Origin: Neobacillus sp. YX16
GTDB taxonomy: Bacteria; Bacillota; Bacilli; Bacillales; Cytobacillaceae
Direction: 5' to 3'
DNA: 64,000 bases
Assembly: GCF_030123505.1 (NCBI RefSeq)
Contig: NZ_CP126115.1
Location: 1,378,001 to 1,442,000 of the forward strand
Made by a program: the position numbers and the translations under genes
Part shown: piece after piece, positions 45,635-55,644 of the stretch
How positions within the stretch are numbered: the first letter of the stretch is position 1
Layout of the letters: every line of letters starts with the position of its first letter
Notes under the pieces: generated by a model
Database searches by the model: none
What the model saw: the letters and a program-made list of their open reading frames with translations, nothing else
Told to the model about the DNA's origin: nothing

Positions 45635-46309
45635 ATGACTATAAATGTGACTAAAATGATTGATCATACATTATTAAAGGCCGATGCTACTAAGGAAGAA
45701 ATCGTGAAGTTAGTGGAAGAGGCTAAGAAATATTCCTTCGCTTCCGTATGTGTCAATCCAACTTGGGTAAAAATATCAGCAGATATGCTTAAAGATACAC
45801 CAGAAGTAAAAGTATGTACGGTAATTGGATTTCCTTTAGGAGCATCTACACCAGAAACCAAAGCATTTGAAACAAGAAATGCGATAGAAAATGGTGCAAA
45901 TGAAATCGATATGGTGATCAATATCGGTGCACTCAAAGATAAACAAGATGAATTAGTAGAAAAAGATATCAAAGCAGTGGTTGAAGCAGCGAAAGGTAAA
46001 GCACTTACAAAGGTAATTATCGAGACATGTCTATTAACGAAAGAAGAAAAAGTAAGAGCATGTGAACTCTCAGTTAAGGCTGGAGCCGATTTTGTAAAAA
46101 CCTCTACTGGATTTTCAACCGGCGGAGCAACTGTTGAAGATATTCGTCTAATGCGTGAAACCGTTGGACCTGAAATAGGTGTAAAAGCTTCTGGAGGCGT
46201 TCGCAGCCGTGAGGATGCACTTGCAATGATTGAAGCAGGGGCTACTCGAATCGGTGCAAGTTCTGGAGTGTCAATCAGTAAAGGTGAAATTTCTCAAAGC
46301 AATTATTAA
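45635..46309 (+). CDS. deoC: Deoxyribose-phosphate aldolase
   Basis: A 224-residue class I aldolase that splits deoxyribose-5-phosphate into acetaldehyde and glyceraldehyde-3-phosphate. The Schiff-base Lys is K155 in [15 protein letters not shown]92 ([10 protein letters not shown]) and K184 ([10 protein letters not shown]) complete the active site. Length and motifs are complete. ATG follows AGGAGG. In an operon with xapX-like and cdd genes for nucleoside salvage. Confidence 0.96.
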   Translation: MTINVTKMIDHTLLKADATKEEIVKLVEEAKKYSFASVCVNPTWVKISADMLKDTPEVKVCTVIGFPLGASTPETKAFETRNAIENGANEIDMVINIGALKDKQDELVEKDIKAVVEAAKGKALTKVIIETCLLTKEEKVRACELSVKAGADFVKTSTGFSTGGATVEDIRLMRETVGPEIGVKASGGVRSREDALAMIEAGATRIGASSGVSISKGEISQSNY

Positions 46310-46331
46310 TATTTAGATTTGAGGGATACAA

Positions 46332-46502
46332 ATGAAAGAAACAGTATTAGCATTAGTTGCTGGTTTAATTGTAGGGATCATATTTAAATTTATGAAGCTT
46401 CCATTACCTGCACCTCCAGTGTTTTCTGCAGTAGTTGGCGTTTTCGGTGTTTATTTTGGCGGAGTTATTGCTAGTTGGATGGTTAAATTTTTCCAAGGGT
46501 AA
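46332..46502 (+). CDS. XapX-domain small membrane protein
   Basis: A 56-residue protein: MKETVLALVAGLIVGIIFKF is a first membrane helix, then KLPLPAPPVFSAVVGVFGVY and a second helix, ending WMVKFFQG. This is the XapX pattern (LPxPAPP motif between two helices), found beside xanthosine or nucleoside genes. ATG follows GAGGG. It lies between deoC and cdd where B. subtilis has the transporter nupC. A transport-accessory role is inferred; two helices alone are unlikely to form a transporter without multimerising. Confidence 0.85.
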   Translation: MKETVLALVAGLIVGIIFKFMKLPLPAPPVFSAVVGVFGVYFGGVIASWMVKFFQG

Positions 46503-46925
<423 letters not shown>

Positions 46926-46931
46926 AAAGTT

Positions 46932-46966
46932 GAGGCAGGATTGATTCTAATCCTGCCTTTTTTTCA
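46932..46966 (+). terminator. Rho-independent terminator after cdd
   Basis: AGGCAGGATT and AATCCTGCCT form a 10-bp stem followed by seven T. Confidence 0.9.
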
Positions 46967-47047
46967 TGCAATTTAATAAAAAGGGCATAATTAAAAAATA
47001 ATTAAAGTCAGTGGATGATTTTGAAAATGCAAACGAAAGAGGAAACC

Positions 47048-47449
47048 ATGAGAAGTAATAATAAATTGTTTATATCTATCATTGATAATGATGAAATGGT
47101 TCAATCACTGCTGGTAAAGATTCTCAATTTGATGAATATAGACCACTTTGAGATTTATATTAAAGCATATGACGATGGTGTTCAATTTTTTGAATCAAAC
47201 AACCTGGAAGAAGCCGGGGAACACCTCTTGATTCTGGATGGTGTTATGCCAAATATGGACGGTATTGAGATTCTGCAAAAAGTAAAAAGTACACGAAGTA
47301 ATGTTTATGTATTAATGCTTTCAGGCAGAAAAAGTCAATCTGAAATTGAAAAGGCACTTAAACTAGGAGCTGATGATTATGTTACGAAACCGTTTAGTAT
47401 TAAGGAACTCCAGGCAAGAGTTCTACAAATCATTCAAAGGATGAAGTAA
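47048..47449 (+). CDS. Single-domain response regulator (receiver only)
   Basis: A 133-residue CheY-like receiver. Acidic pocket D13/D15 (IIDNDE), phospho-acceptor D64 (LLILDGVMPNMDG), switch S92 and K114 (VTKPF) are all present. No output domain follows. It is the first gene of a tightly packed operon: the HEAT protein begins right after its stop. ATG at 47048 follows AGAGGAAA; an upstream ATG at 47015 exists. It likely controls the synthase by protein contact, as the HEAT neighbour may act as its target. Its kinase is not encoded nearby. Confidence 0.88.
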   Translation: MRSNNKLFISIIDNDEMVQSLLVKILNLMNIDHFEIYIKAYDDGVQFFESNNLEEAGEHLLILDGVMPNMDGIEILQKVKSTRSNVYVLMLSGRKSQSEIEKALKLGADDYVTKPFSIKELQARVLQIIQRMK

Positions 47450-48490
47450 ATGATAAATCAAGAGGTTATATTCCTTTCTATAATTACTTTATCTCTTTTG
47501 TCTTTACTATTTATTTTATTGCTTTATTTGTTGACTCGGAAATTTAACGATATAAAAAAAAGAAGAAAGATTGAAAACTATAAAAATAAAATATATCCAA
47601 AAGTTCTTTCGATAATTGCTGAAGGCGACTTAGTCAGGGGAATAAGATTTGAAAAAAAAGCTTTAAAACAAAAAGCTATCGAAGAACTCCTTAGTAAGTA
47701 TGTGAAAATTTTAGAGGGTGAAGAGGAAAAAAAGAGATTATCAGAATTGGCCACTCTTTGGCTAGAGGATGACTATCGGAAACGTCTTAAAAGCAAAAGA
47801 TGGAGTCAGCGTATGAATGCTCTTTACCATATTGAGGATTTCCATATGGTAAAGCTAATAGACGATGTTGTTCTGTTATCTAGTAAGAAGAATATTACCC
47901 ATCAAGAAACGATTCATATTCTGAGAATCCTTGCATCCTTTCAATTTAGCGGTTTAAAAGACTTACTTCCAAATCAATATCATTATTTATCTAGGTATGA
48001 CTACCGAAGTATTTTAACCCGGTTAGAACACGGATTATTTGATCAGTTTGTATTAACTTTTCATAAAAGCCCCACTCCATTTAAATATGCCATTCTAGAT
48101 GTTATTTCAGTGAAAAGAGCAAAAGAATATCGTGTATTTACCGAAAATGTCTTTTCAACCTATCAAGGTGAATTGAAGCTTCGTGCCTTAAAGGCTCTAG
48201 CGGAAATAGGCTATGTTAAAGATATAGAGCCATGCTTAGAAATGTTGCACTCTTCTAAATGGCAGGAGAGGATGGTGGCGGCAAAACTCATAGGTTCGAT
48301 TAAGGAAGAGAAGGGTATTCCAAGATTAATTGAGCTGCTGCATGATCAGACTTGGTGGGTCCGTTCACAGGCAGGGCAATCGATTCGTCAGTTCCCTAAT
48401 GGAAAGGCAATTTTGCAAAAAGTTTTAGAAACATCCAAGGATGCATATGCAAGAGATATGGCTTGGGATTGGCTGCATAAAGGAGTATAG
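47450..48490 (+). CDS. Membrane-anchored HEAT-repeat protein
   Basis: A 346-residue protein: one N-terminal membrane helix (about 8-28, FLSIITLSLLSLLFILLLYL), then an all-helical cytoplasmic region with HEAT-like repeats (FSTYQGELKLRALKALAEIG; KWQERMVAAKLIGSIKEEKG; WWVRSQAGQSIRQFPNG). Such scaffolds mediate protein contacts. It starts immediately after the response regulator stop, and 3 bp separate it from the glycosyltransferase. A scaffold linking the regulator to the polysaccharide synthase is the simplest reading, but is not proven. Confidence 0.8.
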   Translation: MINQEVIFLSIITLSLLSLLFILLLYLLTRKFNDIKKRRKIENYKNKIYPKVLSIIAEGDLVRGIRFEKKALKQKAIEELLSKYVKILEGEEEKKRLSELATLWLEDDYRKRLKSKRWSQRMNALYHIEDFHMVKLIDDVVLLSSKKNITHQETIHILRILASFQFSGLKDLLPNQYHYLSRYDYRSILTRLEHGLFDQFVLTFHKSPTPFKYAILDVISVKRAKEYRVFTENVFSTYQGELKLRALKALAEIGYVKDIEPCLEMLHSSKWQERMVAAKLIGSIKEEKGIPRLIELLHDQTWWVRSQAGQSIRQFPNGKAILQKVLETSKDAYARDMAWDWLHKGV

Positions 48491-48493
48491 AAG

Positions 48494-49906
48494 ATGTTAA
48501 ATGTTCAATGGCTGGATATTGTTTCATTTTTTGGTTGGTTTATAGCATTATATATGGTCATTGTTATTATTTTCTATTCGGTTATATTAATTATTTCAAC
48601 ATATCAACTTCGAAAGGATTACCAATTAGACAGAATACAGGCTTTTGAGGATTACATGGATGAATTTAATACTAGACCTGTCTCGATTATTGTTCCTGCT
48701 TATAACGAGGAGGCAGGAATCATACAAAGTGTACGTTCTCTATTGAGCGTGAACTATCCAACTTATGAAATCATCGTGGTCAATGACGGGTCCACAGATA
48801 ATACCTTAAAAAAGATGATTGATCATTATAATATGAAAGAAATAAGTAGAGTGGTACGTAAACAAGTTCATACAAAGCCGATTAAGACTATTTACCAATC
48901 TTCCTTACTTTCCAACCTATTCTTAATTGATAAAGAGAATGGCGGGAAAGCGGATGCTTTGAATGTAGGTCTTAATTTTTCACATTATCCCTACTTTTGC
49001 TCTCTAGATGGTGACTCGGTATTAGAGCCAGATGCATTTTTAAAGGTTATGAAACCGATTATTGATTCCAATGAAGAGGTGATAGCTTCTGGCGGCAGTG
49101 TGCGAATTGCGAATGGCTGTGAAATAAAGAACGGACATATTTTGAAAATTGGTCTTTCTAATAATCCTATCGTCGTCATGCAGATTATTGAATATCTACG
49201 TGCCTTTTTAATGGGAAGAATCGGTTTAAGCAGACATAATCTTCTTTTGATTATATCCGGTGCATTTGGCGTTTTTTCTAAACATTGGACGCTCGAGGCG
49301 GGAGGATATAAGACAGATACGGTTGGAGAAGACATGGAGTTAGTTGTGAGAATTCATCGTCTATTGAAAGAAAGGAGGGTAAATAAAAAGATTGTTTATG
49401 TTCCTGACCCGGTTTGTTGGACAGAAGTACCCGAAGATATGACGATCTTAAGAAGACAAAGGCGGCGCTGGCATAGAGGCCTCTTTGAAAGCTTATGGAC
49501 ACATCGTGGATTAACATTTAACCCCAAATACGGTTCCATTGGAATGATATCATTTCCATATTTTTGGATTGTTGAGTTTTTGGGACCAATAATTGAGCTT
49601 TTAGGTTACTTGTTTATGATTCTTTGCCTTTTTTTAGGCGGGGTTTATATTGAATTTGCTATATTATTATTTCTACTATCCTGTCTATATGGCTCACTTT
49701 TTTCAATGACAGCCGTTTTATTAGAAGAGTGGAGTTTAACAAAATACCCCAAAGTATTAGATATTGTAAAGCTCTTTTTATTCTCATTAACGGAAACGAT
49801 CTGGTATCGGCCCATGACTGTCTTTTGGAGATGTGAGGGAATATGGCAGATGCTAATAGGGGATACGAGTTGGGGAGAAATGAAAAGAAAAGGTGTTTCA
49901 AAATGA
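48494..49906 (+). CDS. Processive glycosyltransferase family 2 (BcsA/PgaC-like polysaccharide synthase)
   Basis: A 470-residue membrane GT2. One or two N-terminal helices (11-35), a GT-A domain with PVSIIVPAYNEE, VVNDGSTDN (D98), LDGDS (D172, D174), GED (E279, D280) and the processive signature Q322-RRRW, then about three to four C-terminal helices. This matches synthases making cellulose, poly-N-acetylglucosamine or hyaluronan-like chains. No PilZ domain is present, so direct c-di-GMP binding is not evident. RBS-less coupling: 3 bp from the HEAT gene, ATGA overlap with the next. Polymer unknown. Confidence 0.9.
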   Translation: MLNVQWLDIVSFFGWFIALYMVIVIIFYSVILIISTYQLRKDYQLDRIQAFEDYMDEFNTRPVSIIVPAYNEEAGIIQSVRSLLSVNYPTYEIIVVNDGSTDNTLKKMIDHYNMKEISRVVRKQVHTKPIKTIYQSSLLSNLFLIDKENGGKADALNVGLNFSHYPYFCSLDGDSVLEPDAFLKVMKPIIDSNEEVIASGGSVRIANGCEIKNGHILKIGLSNNPIVVMQIIEYLRAFLMGRIGLSRHNLLLIISGAFGVFSKHWTLEAGGYKTDTVGEDMELVVRIHRLLKERRVNKKIVYVPDPVCWTEVPEDMTILRRQRRRWHRGLFESLWTHRGLTFNPKYGSIGMISFPYFWIVEFLGPIIELLGYLFMILCLFLGGVYIEFAILLFLLSCLYGSLFSMTAVLLEEWSLTKYPKVLDIVKLFLFSLTETIWYRPMTVFWRCEGIWQMLIGDTSWGEMKRKGVSK

Positions 49907-52900
49907 AAAAACAAAGGACACTAATTGTGTACGCCATACTATTTATCATTGTCTTATTAAGCCCATTTTGGATTTGGACATTACTACCCTCTAAAGAATT
50001 AAATGTACTAATCTTTGATAAAACAGTTCCAGATCAGACCTATAGGGAACACAAAGGACTCGTTTGGATATTAAATAATGCAAAATATGTAAAGGAAAAT
50101 AAAAAGCCTTATGAAATAAATAAGGATTATAAAGGATTTGTTCCAAAAAATGGACAAAAATATTCCATCACATCATTACCTAATAATTTAAGAACATATG
50201 ATGTCTATTATTTAACCGATCAGTATGGAGTGTACGAAGAAGATTTCGTAGGGGAAAACGAAACAGGTGAGAAATCTTCCATCATTTATGGAGGCTTAGA
50301 ATCATCGGATATAGATCGAATAGAACAAGCATTACTCGGGGATAAAGGGAAGACATTAATTGCAGAATTTAATACATTTGCAAGTCCAACTCCAGATATC
50401 GTCCGGGATAAACTAGCGAACCTATTAAATCTTGAGTGGACAGGTTGGATTGGCAGGTATTTTCCAGACCTCAACAATAGCGAAGTTCCTATATGGGTGA
50501 GAGAGCAATACGAAGTAAATAATAAAAAGTGGAATTTTAAGGGAAAAGGTTTTGTTTTTGTTAATAAAAATAATGAAATTGTTGTAGTGGACCAAGAAAA
50601 TGTTAAGAAGAATGGCGCTCTATTTAATCTAACTAAAAAAGGCGAGAGCTATTTTAAACGAGAACTCCAAGGGAAGTATCAGTATTGGTTCGATATCAAT
50701 GTTGCTAGAAGCAATGATGAGATCTTAGCGGAATATAACCTACCTATTACAGATAGTAAGAAAGAAGAGTTAAAAGGTCTAGGGATACCAACTAATTTTC
50801 CGGCAATTATCCATCATCAAAATGCAAAATACAATTCTTATTATTTTGCAGGAGATTATGCAGATGAAGCAGAAGTACCTGCCATTTATCAAACAAAAGG
50901 GCTGGATGTTTGGAAAAAACATTTTGGAACACAAGGTTCCTTCTATTGGGAAGTTTATGTTCCTATGATGAAAGTTTTATTAGCTAGTGATCTTAAGCAA
51001 ACAATAAAGCAAGAACAAGTGGAAGTTGTCAAAAGGAATGGAATTAATACAAATAGCACCACAGGTGAAACATATATACAAGTTCAAAAGAATGGTAAGT
51101 GGAACGACTTCTTAATAAAAGGAGTCAATATGGGAATCGCCAAACCAGGGTATTTTCCTGGAGAAACAGCTATTAGTAAAGAGGAATATTCCCGTTGGTT
51201 TAAGGAAATTGGTGAAATGAACGCCAACGCGATTCGAATCTATACGCTCCATCCACCACAGTTTTATGAAGCTTTCTACGAGTACAATCAGATTGCCGAA
51301 AAACCATTATTCCTTTTTCATGGTTCCTGGGTTAATGAGGAAAAGCTCCTTCACAATCCAGATGCATTCGCACCTGAAAATGAGGAGGATGCAAAGACTG
51401 AAATAAAAAATATGATTGATATTATTCATGGAAAAGCTGATATTCCTGAACGTCCAGGGCACGCCTCAGGGGTTTACAAATACGATATATCGAAATATGT
51501 GCTGGGGATTATAGTGGGCACAGAGTGGGACCCTTATTTAGTATCAGAGACTAATCTTAAGCATAAAGATATTGGAGAGTTTGAAGGGAAATATTTTAGA
51601 ACAATAGGCGCTAGTGCCTTTGAATTTTGGCTGGCAAAATTAATGGAATATGCTGCTGACTATGAAACAACCCAATATAAATGGCAGCATTCCACGAGTT
51701 TTACTAATTGGGTAACAACAGACTTATTGAAACACCCCTCAGAGCCATCAGAAAAAGAGGATATGGTATCAGTTAACCCAAATCATATTATGGCTGGTGA
51801 TAGCTTTAATGCAGGCATATTCGCTTCCTATCATATCTACCCATACTATCCTGATTTTCTTAATTATGAGAGGAAATATCTAGAATATGTCGATCATGAA
51901 GGCAAAAGGAATAATTATGCTGGGTATTTAAATGAATTAATAACTGCTCATAAAATGCCAGTGCTAGTGGCTGAATTTGGCGTTCCATCCTCTAGGGGGT
52001 TAACTCATAAAAATGTCTTCGGAATGAATCAAGGATTTCATTCTGAGGAAGAACAGGGCCTAATTGACAAACGATTATTTCAGTCGATTGTTTCAGAAGG
52101 CTATGCCGGAGGATTAATTTTCACTTGGCAGGATGAGTGGTTTAAACGAACATGGAATACTATGGACTTCGATAATCCAGATCGGCGACCATATTGGAAT
52201 AATCAGCAGACAAACGAGCAGCACTTTGGATTGCTTTCATTTGAACCGGGAAATAAAGACACAGCCATATTGATAGATGGTGAAAGCGAGGATTGGAAAG
52301 AAAAAAACAGTAAAACCATTTATCAGACTGAAGATAAAAATGAGGCAATAAAGGAAGTTAGGATCTCCTCTGATAGTGGATATTTATACTTCCTACTTTC
52401 ATTAGGACAGCCTGTAGACTTTGCTGCCCAATCAATCTATTTACTCCTTGATTCTATCGGGGACCAAGGTCAAAATCATATTCAATTATCGAAAGATGCT
52501 GTATTACTATCAGATCTTGGGGTTGACTTTTTAATCGATTTATCAGGAAAAGATCATTCAAGGATTATGGTAGATAGTTATTATGATACTTACTACTACC
52601 AATATGCTCATTTGCTAAACATGATAAGTAGAGAATCTTATGTTAATCAAAAAAATAATGGAGTTTTCCATCCCATTCGGTTAGCTCTTAATAAAGAATT
52701 GATTATCCCCTCAACCAATACTCGTGTTCCTTTTGAAGGGTATGAAACAGGTATCCTTAAGTTTGGTAATGCTAACCCTGAACATAAGGAGTTTAATTCG
52801 TTAACGGATGTTAGTATGAGTAGGGATAAAAAAATAATTGAAATGAGGATACCATGGCAGCTCATTAACGTTAAAGACCCTAGCTTAAAAGAGGTGATGG

Positions 52901-53112
52901 GTGACATATGGAAATCTGGATTAACTAAGAGTGAAAGGATTGAAGGAATCCGAGTAGCATTAGCAACAACATTTAAAGGGGAAATTCAGCAGACGATACC
53001 AGGACTATTATATACATGGGATGAATGGGAACAGCCAACCTATTACGAACGTTTGAAAAAATCGTATAAAATTATTCAACAGACTTATGGAGAGGCGAGG
53101 GTGAGTAAGTGA
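49903..53112 (+). CDS. Giant membrane-anchored glycoside hydrolase-like protein of the polysaccharide operon
   Basis: A 1069-residue protein. An N-terminal membrane helix (about 7-27) leaves the rest outside the cell. From about 400 to 760 it looks like a TIM-barrel hydrolase: LIKGVNMGIAKPGYFPGE, NANAIRIYTLHPPQFYEAF, VGTEWDPY (E near 541) and LVAEFGVPSSRG (E near 690), two Glu placed as in clan GH-A enzymes. The C-terminal 250 residues have beta-sandwich features (sugar-binding or DOMON-like, by pattern only). The N-terminal 400 residues are unassigned. ATGA overlap with the synthase and GTGA overlap with proC prove co-translation. It may trim, transfer or release the polymer. No family number can be assigned by eye. 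Confidence 0.75.
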   Translation: MKKQRTLIVYAILFIIVLLSPFWIWTLLPSKELNVLIFDKTVPDQTYREHKGLVWILNNAKYVKENKKPYEINKDYKGFVPKNGQKYSITSLPNNLRTYDVYYLTDQYGVYEEDFVGENETGEKSSIIYGGLESSDIDRIEQALLGDKGKTLIAEFNTFASPTPDIVRDKLANLLNLEWTGWIGRYFPDLNNSEVPIWVREQYEVNNKKWNFKGKGFVFVNKNNEIVVVDQENVKKNGALFNLTKKGESYFKRELQGKYQYWFDINVARSNDEILAEYNLPITDSKKEELKGLGIPTNFPAIIHHQNAKYNSYYFAGDYADEAEVPAIYQTKGLDVWKKHFGTQGSFYWEVYVPMMKVLLASDLKQTIKQEQVEVVKRNGINTNSTTGETYIQVQKNGKWNDFLIKGVNMGIAKPGYFPGETAISKEEYSRWFKEIGEMNANAIRIYTLHPPQFYEAFYEYNQIAEKPLFLFHGSWVNEEKLLHNPDAFAPENEEDAKTEIKNMIDIIHGKADIPERPGHASGVYKYDISKYVLGIIVGTEWDPYLVSETNLKHKDIGEFEGKYFRTIGASAFEFWLAKLMEYAADYETTQYKWQHSTSFTNWVTTDLLKHPSEPSEKEDMVSVNPNHIMAGDSFNAGIFASYHIYPYYPDFLNYERKYLEYVDHEGKRNNYAGYLNELITAHKMPVLVAEFGVPSSRGLTHKNVFGMNQGFHSEEEQGLIDKRLFQSIVSEGYAGGLIFTWQDEWFKRTWNTMDFDNPDRRPYWNNQQTNEQHFGLLSFEPGNKDTAILIDGESEDWKEKNSKTIYQTEDKNEAIKEVRISSDSGYLYFLLSLGQPVDFAAQSIYLLLDSIGDQGQNHIQLSKDAVLLSDLGVDFLIDLSGKDHSRIMVDSYYDTYYYQYAHLLNMISRESYVNQKNNGVFHPIRLALNKELIIPSTNTRVPFEGYETGILKFGNANPEHKEFNSLTDVSMSRDKKIIEMRIPWQLINVKDPSLKEVMGDIWKSGLTKSERIEGIRVALATTFKGEIQQTIPGLLYTWDEWEQPTYYERLKKSYKIIQQTYGEARVSK

Positions 53113-53912
53113 ATAAGAAGATTGGATTCATTGGTGCAGGAAAAATGGCTCAAGCAATGATTGAAGGGATCCTCAAAACAAATCAAGTAGCAAAAGAAGA
53201 CATTATCGCTAGTGCTATTTCAGATACAACAATTAATAAAATTCAAACAACCTATCGAATAGCAGTCACCAATAATAATAAGGAAGTTGCCATGTTTTCA
53301 GATATCCTTTTTCTTGCAATAAAACCTGACTTACATACAAAAATCATTGAAGAAATAAAGAGTGTGATTAGTCAAGATGTGATCATAATAACGATTGCTG
53401 CAGGTGTTGCATTAGCTGATATTGAAAGGGATTTTGGTTTTAAAATCAAGACTGTTCGGACAATGCCCAATACCCCTTCGTTAGTAGGGGAAGGTATGAG
53501 TGCTATTTGTCCTAATGATAGCATTAGCGAAAATGAAATCCTGGAGGTAGAGAGGATTTTTCATACTTTTAGTAAAACCGAAAGAATGGATGAAAAATTA
53601 ATGGATGCCATACCGGCAATAAGCGGATCATCACCTGCATATGTGTATATGTTCATTGAAGCACTGGCAGATGGAGGTGTTCTTCAGGGAATTCCAAGAG
53701 ATAAAGCCTATCGTTTGGCTGCGCAGGCAGTCCTTGGTGCTGCTAAGATGGTACTAGAAACAGGCAGTCACCCCGGAGTACTTAAGGATAATGTTTGTAC
53801 TCCTGGGGGGGCAACGATCGAAGCAGTATCTACACTGGAGAAAAAACAGTTTCGCGGGTCAGTCCTTGCAGCAATGGAAAGCTGTACAAAAAAGGTGAAA
53901 TCACTAGGTTAA
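53109..53912 (+). CDS. proC: Pyrroline-5-carboxylate reductase
   Basis: A 267-residue NAD(P)H-dependent enzyme for the last step of proline synthesis. IGFIGAGKMAQAMIEGI is the dinucleotide-binding start; LFLAIKPD, TVRTMPNTPSLVGEGMSA and the dimer-contact AISGSSPAYVYMFIEALADGG are classic. GTG start overlaps the preceding stop by 4 bp, so it is translated from the polysaccharide operon. That placement is odd for a proline gene; other P5C reductases may exist elsewhere in the genome. Confidence 0.95.
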   Translation: MNKKIGFIGAGKMAQAMIEGILKTNQVAKEDIIASAISDTTINKIQTTYRIAVTNNNKEVAMFSDILFLAIKPDLHTKIIEEIKSVISQDVIIITIAAGVALADIERDFGFKIKTVRTMPNTPSLVGEGMSAICPNDSISENEILEVERIFHTFSKTERMDEKLMDAIPAISGSSPAYVYMFIEALADGGVLQGIPRDKAYRLAAQAVLGAAKMVLETGSHPGVLKDNVCTPGGATIEAVSTLEKKQFRGSVLAAMESCTKKVKSLG

Positions 53913-53925
53913 TACGTTTACATGA

Positions 53926-53954
53926 AAAAGAACCTGCAATATGTAGGTTCTTTC
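53926..53954. terminator. Bidirectional terminator after proC
   Basis: AAAGAACCT and AGGTTCTTT (9 bp) around GCAATATGT, shared with the convergent YitT-like gene. Confidence 0.75.
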
Positions 53955-54528
53955 AATTTGCTTCTGGTTTTCTAATGACTGTTATTGAGGTCATCAAGCC
54001 AACAAAAATAATGGTTAATAAAGAGTAGAAGAATTTTTCTAAACCCACTACTTGAATACCGCTAGTAATGACGAGACCATCAATGAAGAAAATGATAATC
54101 CCTATATTAACAGAAGTAAATTTGGTGAGAATTTGGGCTAGTAAATCTGTTCCACCCGTACTTGTTTCATAGCGGAGCATTAGACCAATCCCAACTCCGA
54201 CCAGAATTCCCCCAAGTATCGTACTTGGAAAAATGCCAAGCTGAATTTTCCCATTCATAAAGGATAGTAAGTCAATACAAAAAGAAGAAATGATAAGTCC
54301 ATGCAGGCTGTAGTAGAAATAACGTCTTTCAAAGAACCATGCCAAGATATAGAGAGGGAGACTTAAAACAATCATACTAAGGCCAGTTGGCCAACCATAA
54401 AAATAGTGAATGATTAACCCTAACCCAATCACTCCGCCATCAAGCAAATGATAGGGTACGAGAAATCCATTAACACCAAGGCTTAATAATAAACTGCCTA
54501 TCAGCATAGCAATAATTTTTTGTTTCAA
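53953..54528 (-). CDS. YitT/YczE-like membrane protein (DUF161 type)
   Basis: A 191-residue membrane protein with five to six helices: LIGSLLLSLGVNGFLVPYHLLDGGVIGLGL and GILVGVGIGLMLRYETSTGGTDLLAQIL are the YitT family repeats. The C-terminal cytosolic DUF2179 domain of full-size YitT proteins is missing, as in some short members. TTG start follows GGAGTG. Function is unknown; the family has been linked to transport. Confidence 0.8.
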   Translation of the reverse strand: MKQKIIAMLIGSLLLSLGVNGFLVPYHLLDGGVIGLGLIIHYFYGWPTGLSMIVLSLPLYILAWFFERRYFYYSLHGLIISSFCIDLLSFMNGKIQLGIFPSTILGGILVGVGIGLMLRYETSTGGTDLLAQILTKFTSVNIGIIIFFIDGLVITSGIQVVGLEKFFYSLLTIIFVGLMTSITVIRKPEAN

Positions 54529-54599
54529 TAAAAATCACTCCAAACTTGTCCCTACATAAAAAGTATGAAAATGATTTAGATTTAGAAGTGTTGCAAATA

Positions 54600-54632
54600 A
54601 AAAAGAGGATGGAAAAACCATCCTCTTTAATC
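54600..54632 (-). terminator. Terminator of the DUF47-pit operon
   Basis: AAAGAGGATGG and CCATCCTCTTT form an 11-bp perfect stem; T-run on the minus strand. Confidence 0.9.
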
Positions 54633-54640
54633 GTATTTTT

Positions 54641-55633
54641 TTAAAAGAAAAGGTTTAAAATGAAATAACAAATTGCAGCGATTCCTGCAGAGATAGGAAG
54701 GGTTATTACCCATGTTATCAGCATACGTTGTGCTGTATCCCATTTTACTCCTTTAAGTCGGTGTGAAGCACCAACCCCTAAAATACCAGAAGAAATGACG
54801 TGTGTCGTACTAACTGGTACATGCATGAAAGTAGCACCAAAGATAACAGCTGCACCAGTCAAATCGGCTGCTACACCGTTAATGGGTCTGATTTTCATGA
54901 TCTTGCCGCCAACGGTTTTAATAATCTTCCATCCTCCGACAGATGTACCTAATCCCATTGCCAGCGCACAGGAGAACTGTACCCAAAATGGAACTTCAGC
55001 ATTACTGCCAAGGTAGCCATTTGCAATTAAAGCCATCGTGATAATCCCCATTGCTTTTTGGGCGTCATTCGTTCCATGTGAATAAGACTGTAGGGCCGCA
55101 GTGGCTATTTGCATATAACGAAAATTTCGATTCGTCTTCGCTAGATTTGCATTCTTAAACACCACTTTAAAAATACTGTACACAATATAACCGACCCCAA
55201 ACGCTAATATTGGTGAAAGTATTAGGGCTTGGAGGATTTTCAAGAATCCACCGTAGTTAAGGGCACCAAAACCAGCTGATGCAAGTGCGGCGCCTGCAAT
55301 GGATCCGATAATTGCATGTGATGAACTACTCGGAATTCCATAATACCATGTTAATAAGTTCCAAAAAATGGCTGATAATAGTGCTGCCAGAATAACCACC
55401 GATCCGTTCTCAAGCGTAAAAGGGTCGACAATATCCTTAGAAATGGATTTAGCTACACCCGTAAACGTCATCGCCCCTACAAAATTCATGATTGCGGCTA
55501 ACAGAATGGCATGCCGTGGTCTTAAAGCCTTTGTAGAAACAGATGTTGCAATCGAGTTCGCCGTATCATGAAACCCATTAATAAAGTCAAATGCAAGGGC
55601 ACCAATGACAACTAAAATAATTAAAATTTCCAT
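54641..55633 (-). CDS. pit: Low-affinity inorganic phosphate transporter PiT
   Basis: A 330-residue transporter of the PiT family. The N-terminal signature is FDFINGFHDTANSIATSVSTKAL, with the matching repeat QSYSHGTNDAQKAMGIITMAL in the second half. About ten helices. It imports phosphate (as metal-phosphate) with protons. It lies 11 bp after DUF47, the arrangement of B. subtilis ykaA-pit. Confidence 0.93.
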   Translation of the reverse strand: MEILIILVVIGALAFDFINGFHDTANSIATSVSTKALRPRHAILLAAIMNFVGAMTFTGVAKSISKDIVDPFTLENGSVVILAALLSAIFWNLLTWYYGIPSSSSHAIIGSIAGAALASAGFGALNYGGFLKILQALILSPILAFGVGYIVYSIFKVVFKNANLAKTNRNFRYMQIATAALQSYSHGTNDAQKAMGIITMALIANGYLGSNAEVPFWVQFSCALAMGLGTSVGGWKIIKTVGGKIMKIRPINGVAADLTGAAVIFGATFMHVPVSTTHVISSGILGVGASHRLKGVKWDTAQRMLITWVITLPISAGIAAICYFILNLFF

Positions 55634-55644
55634 TTGTTTGCTCC

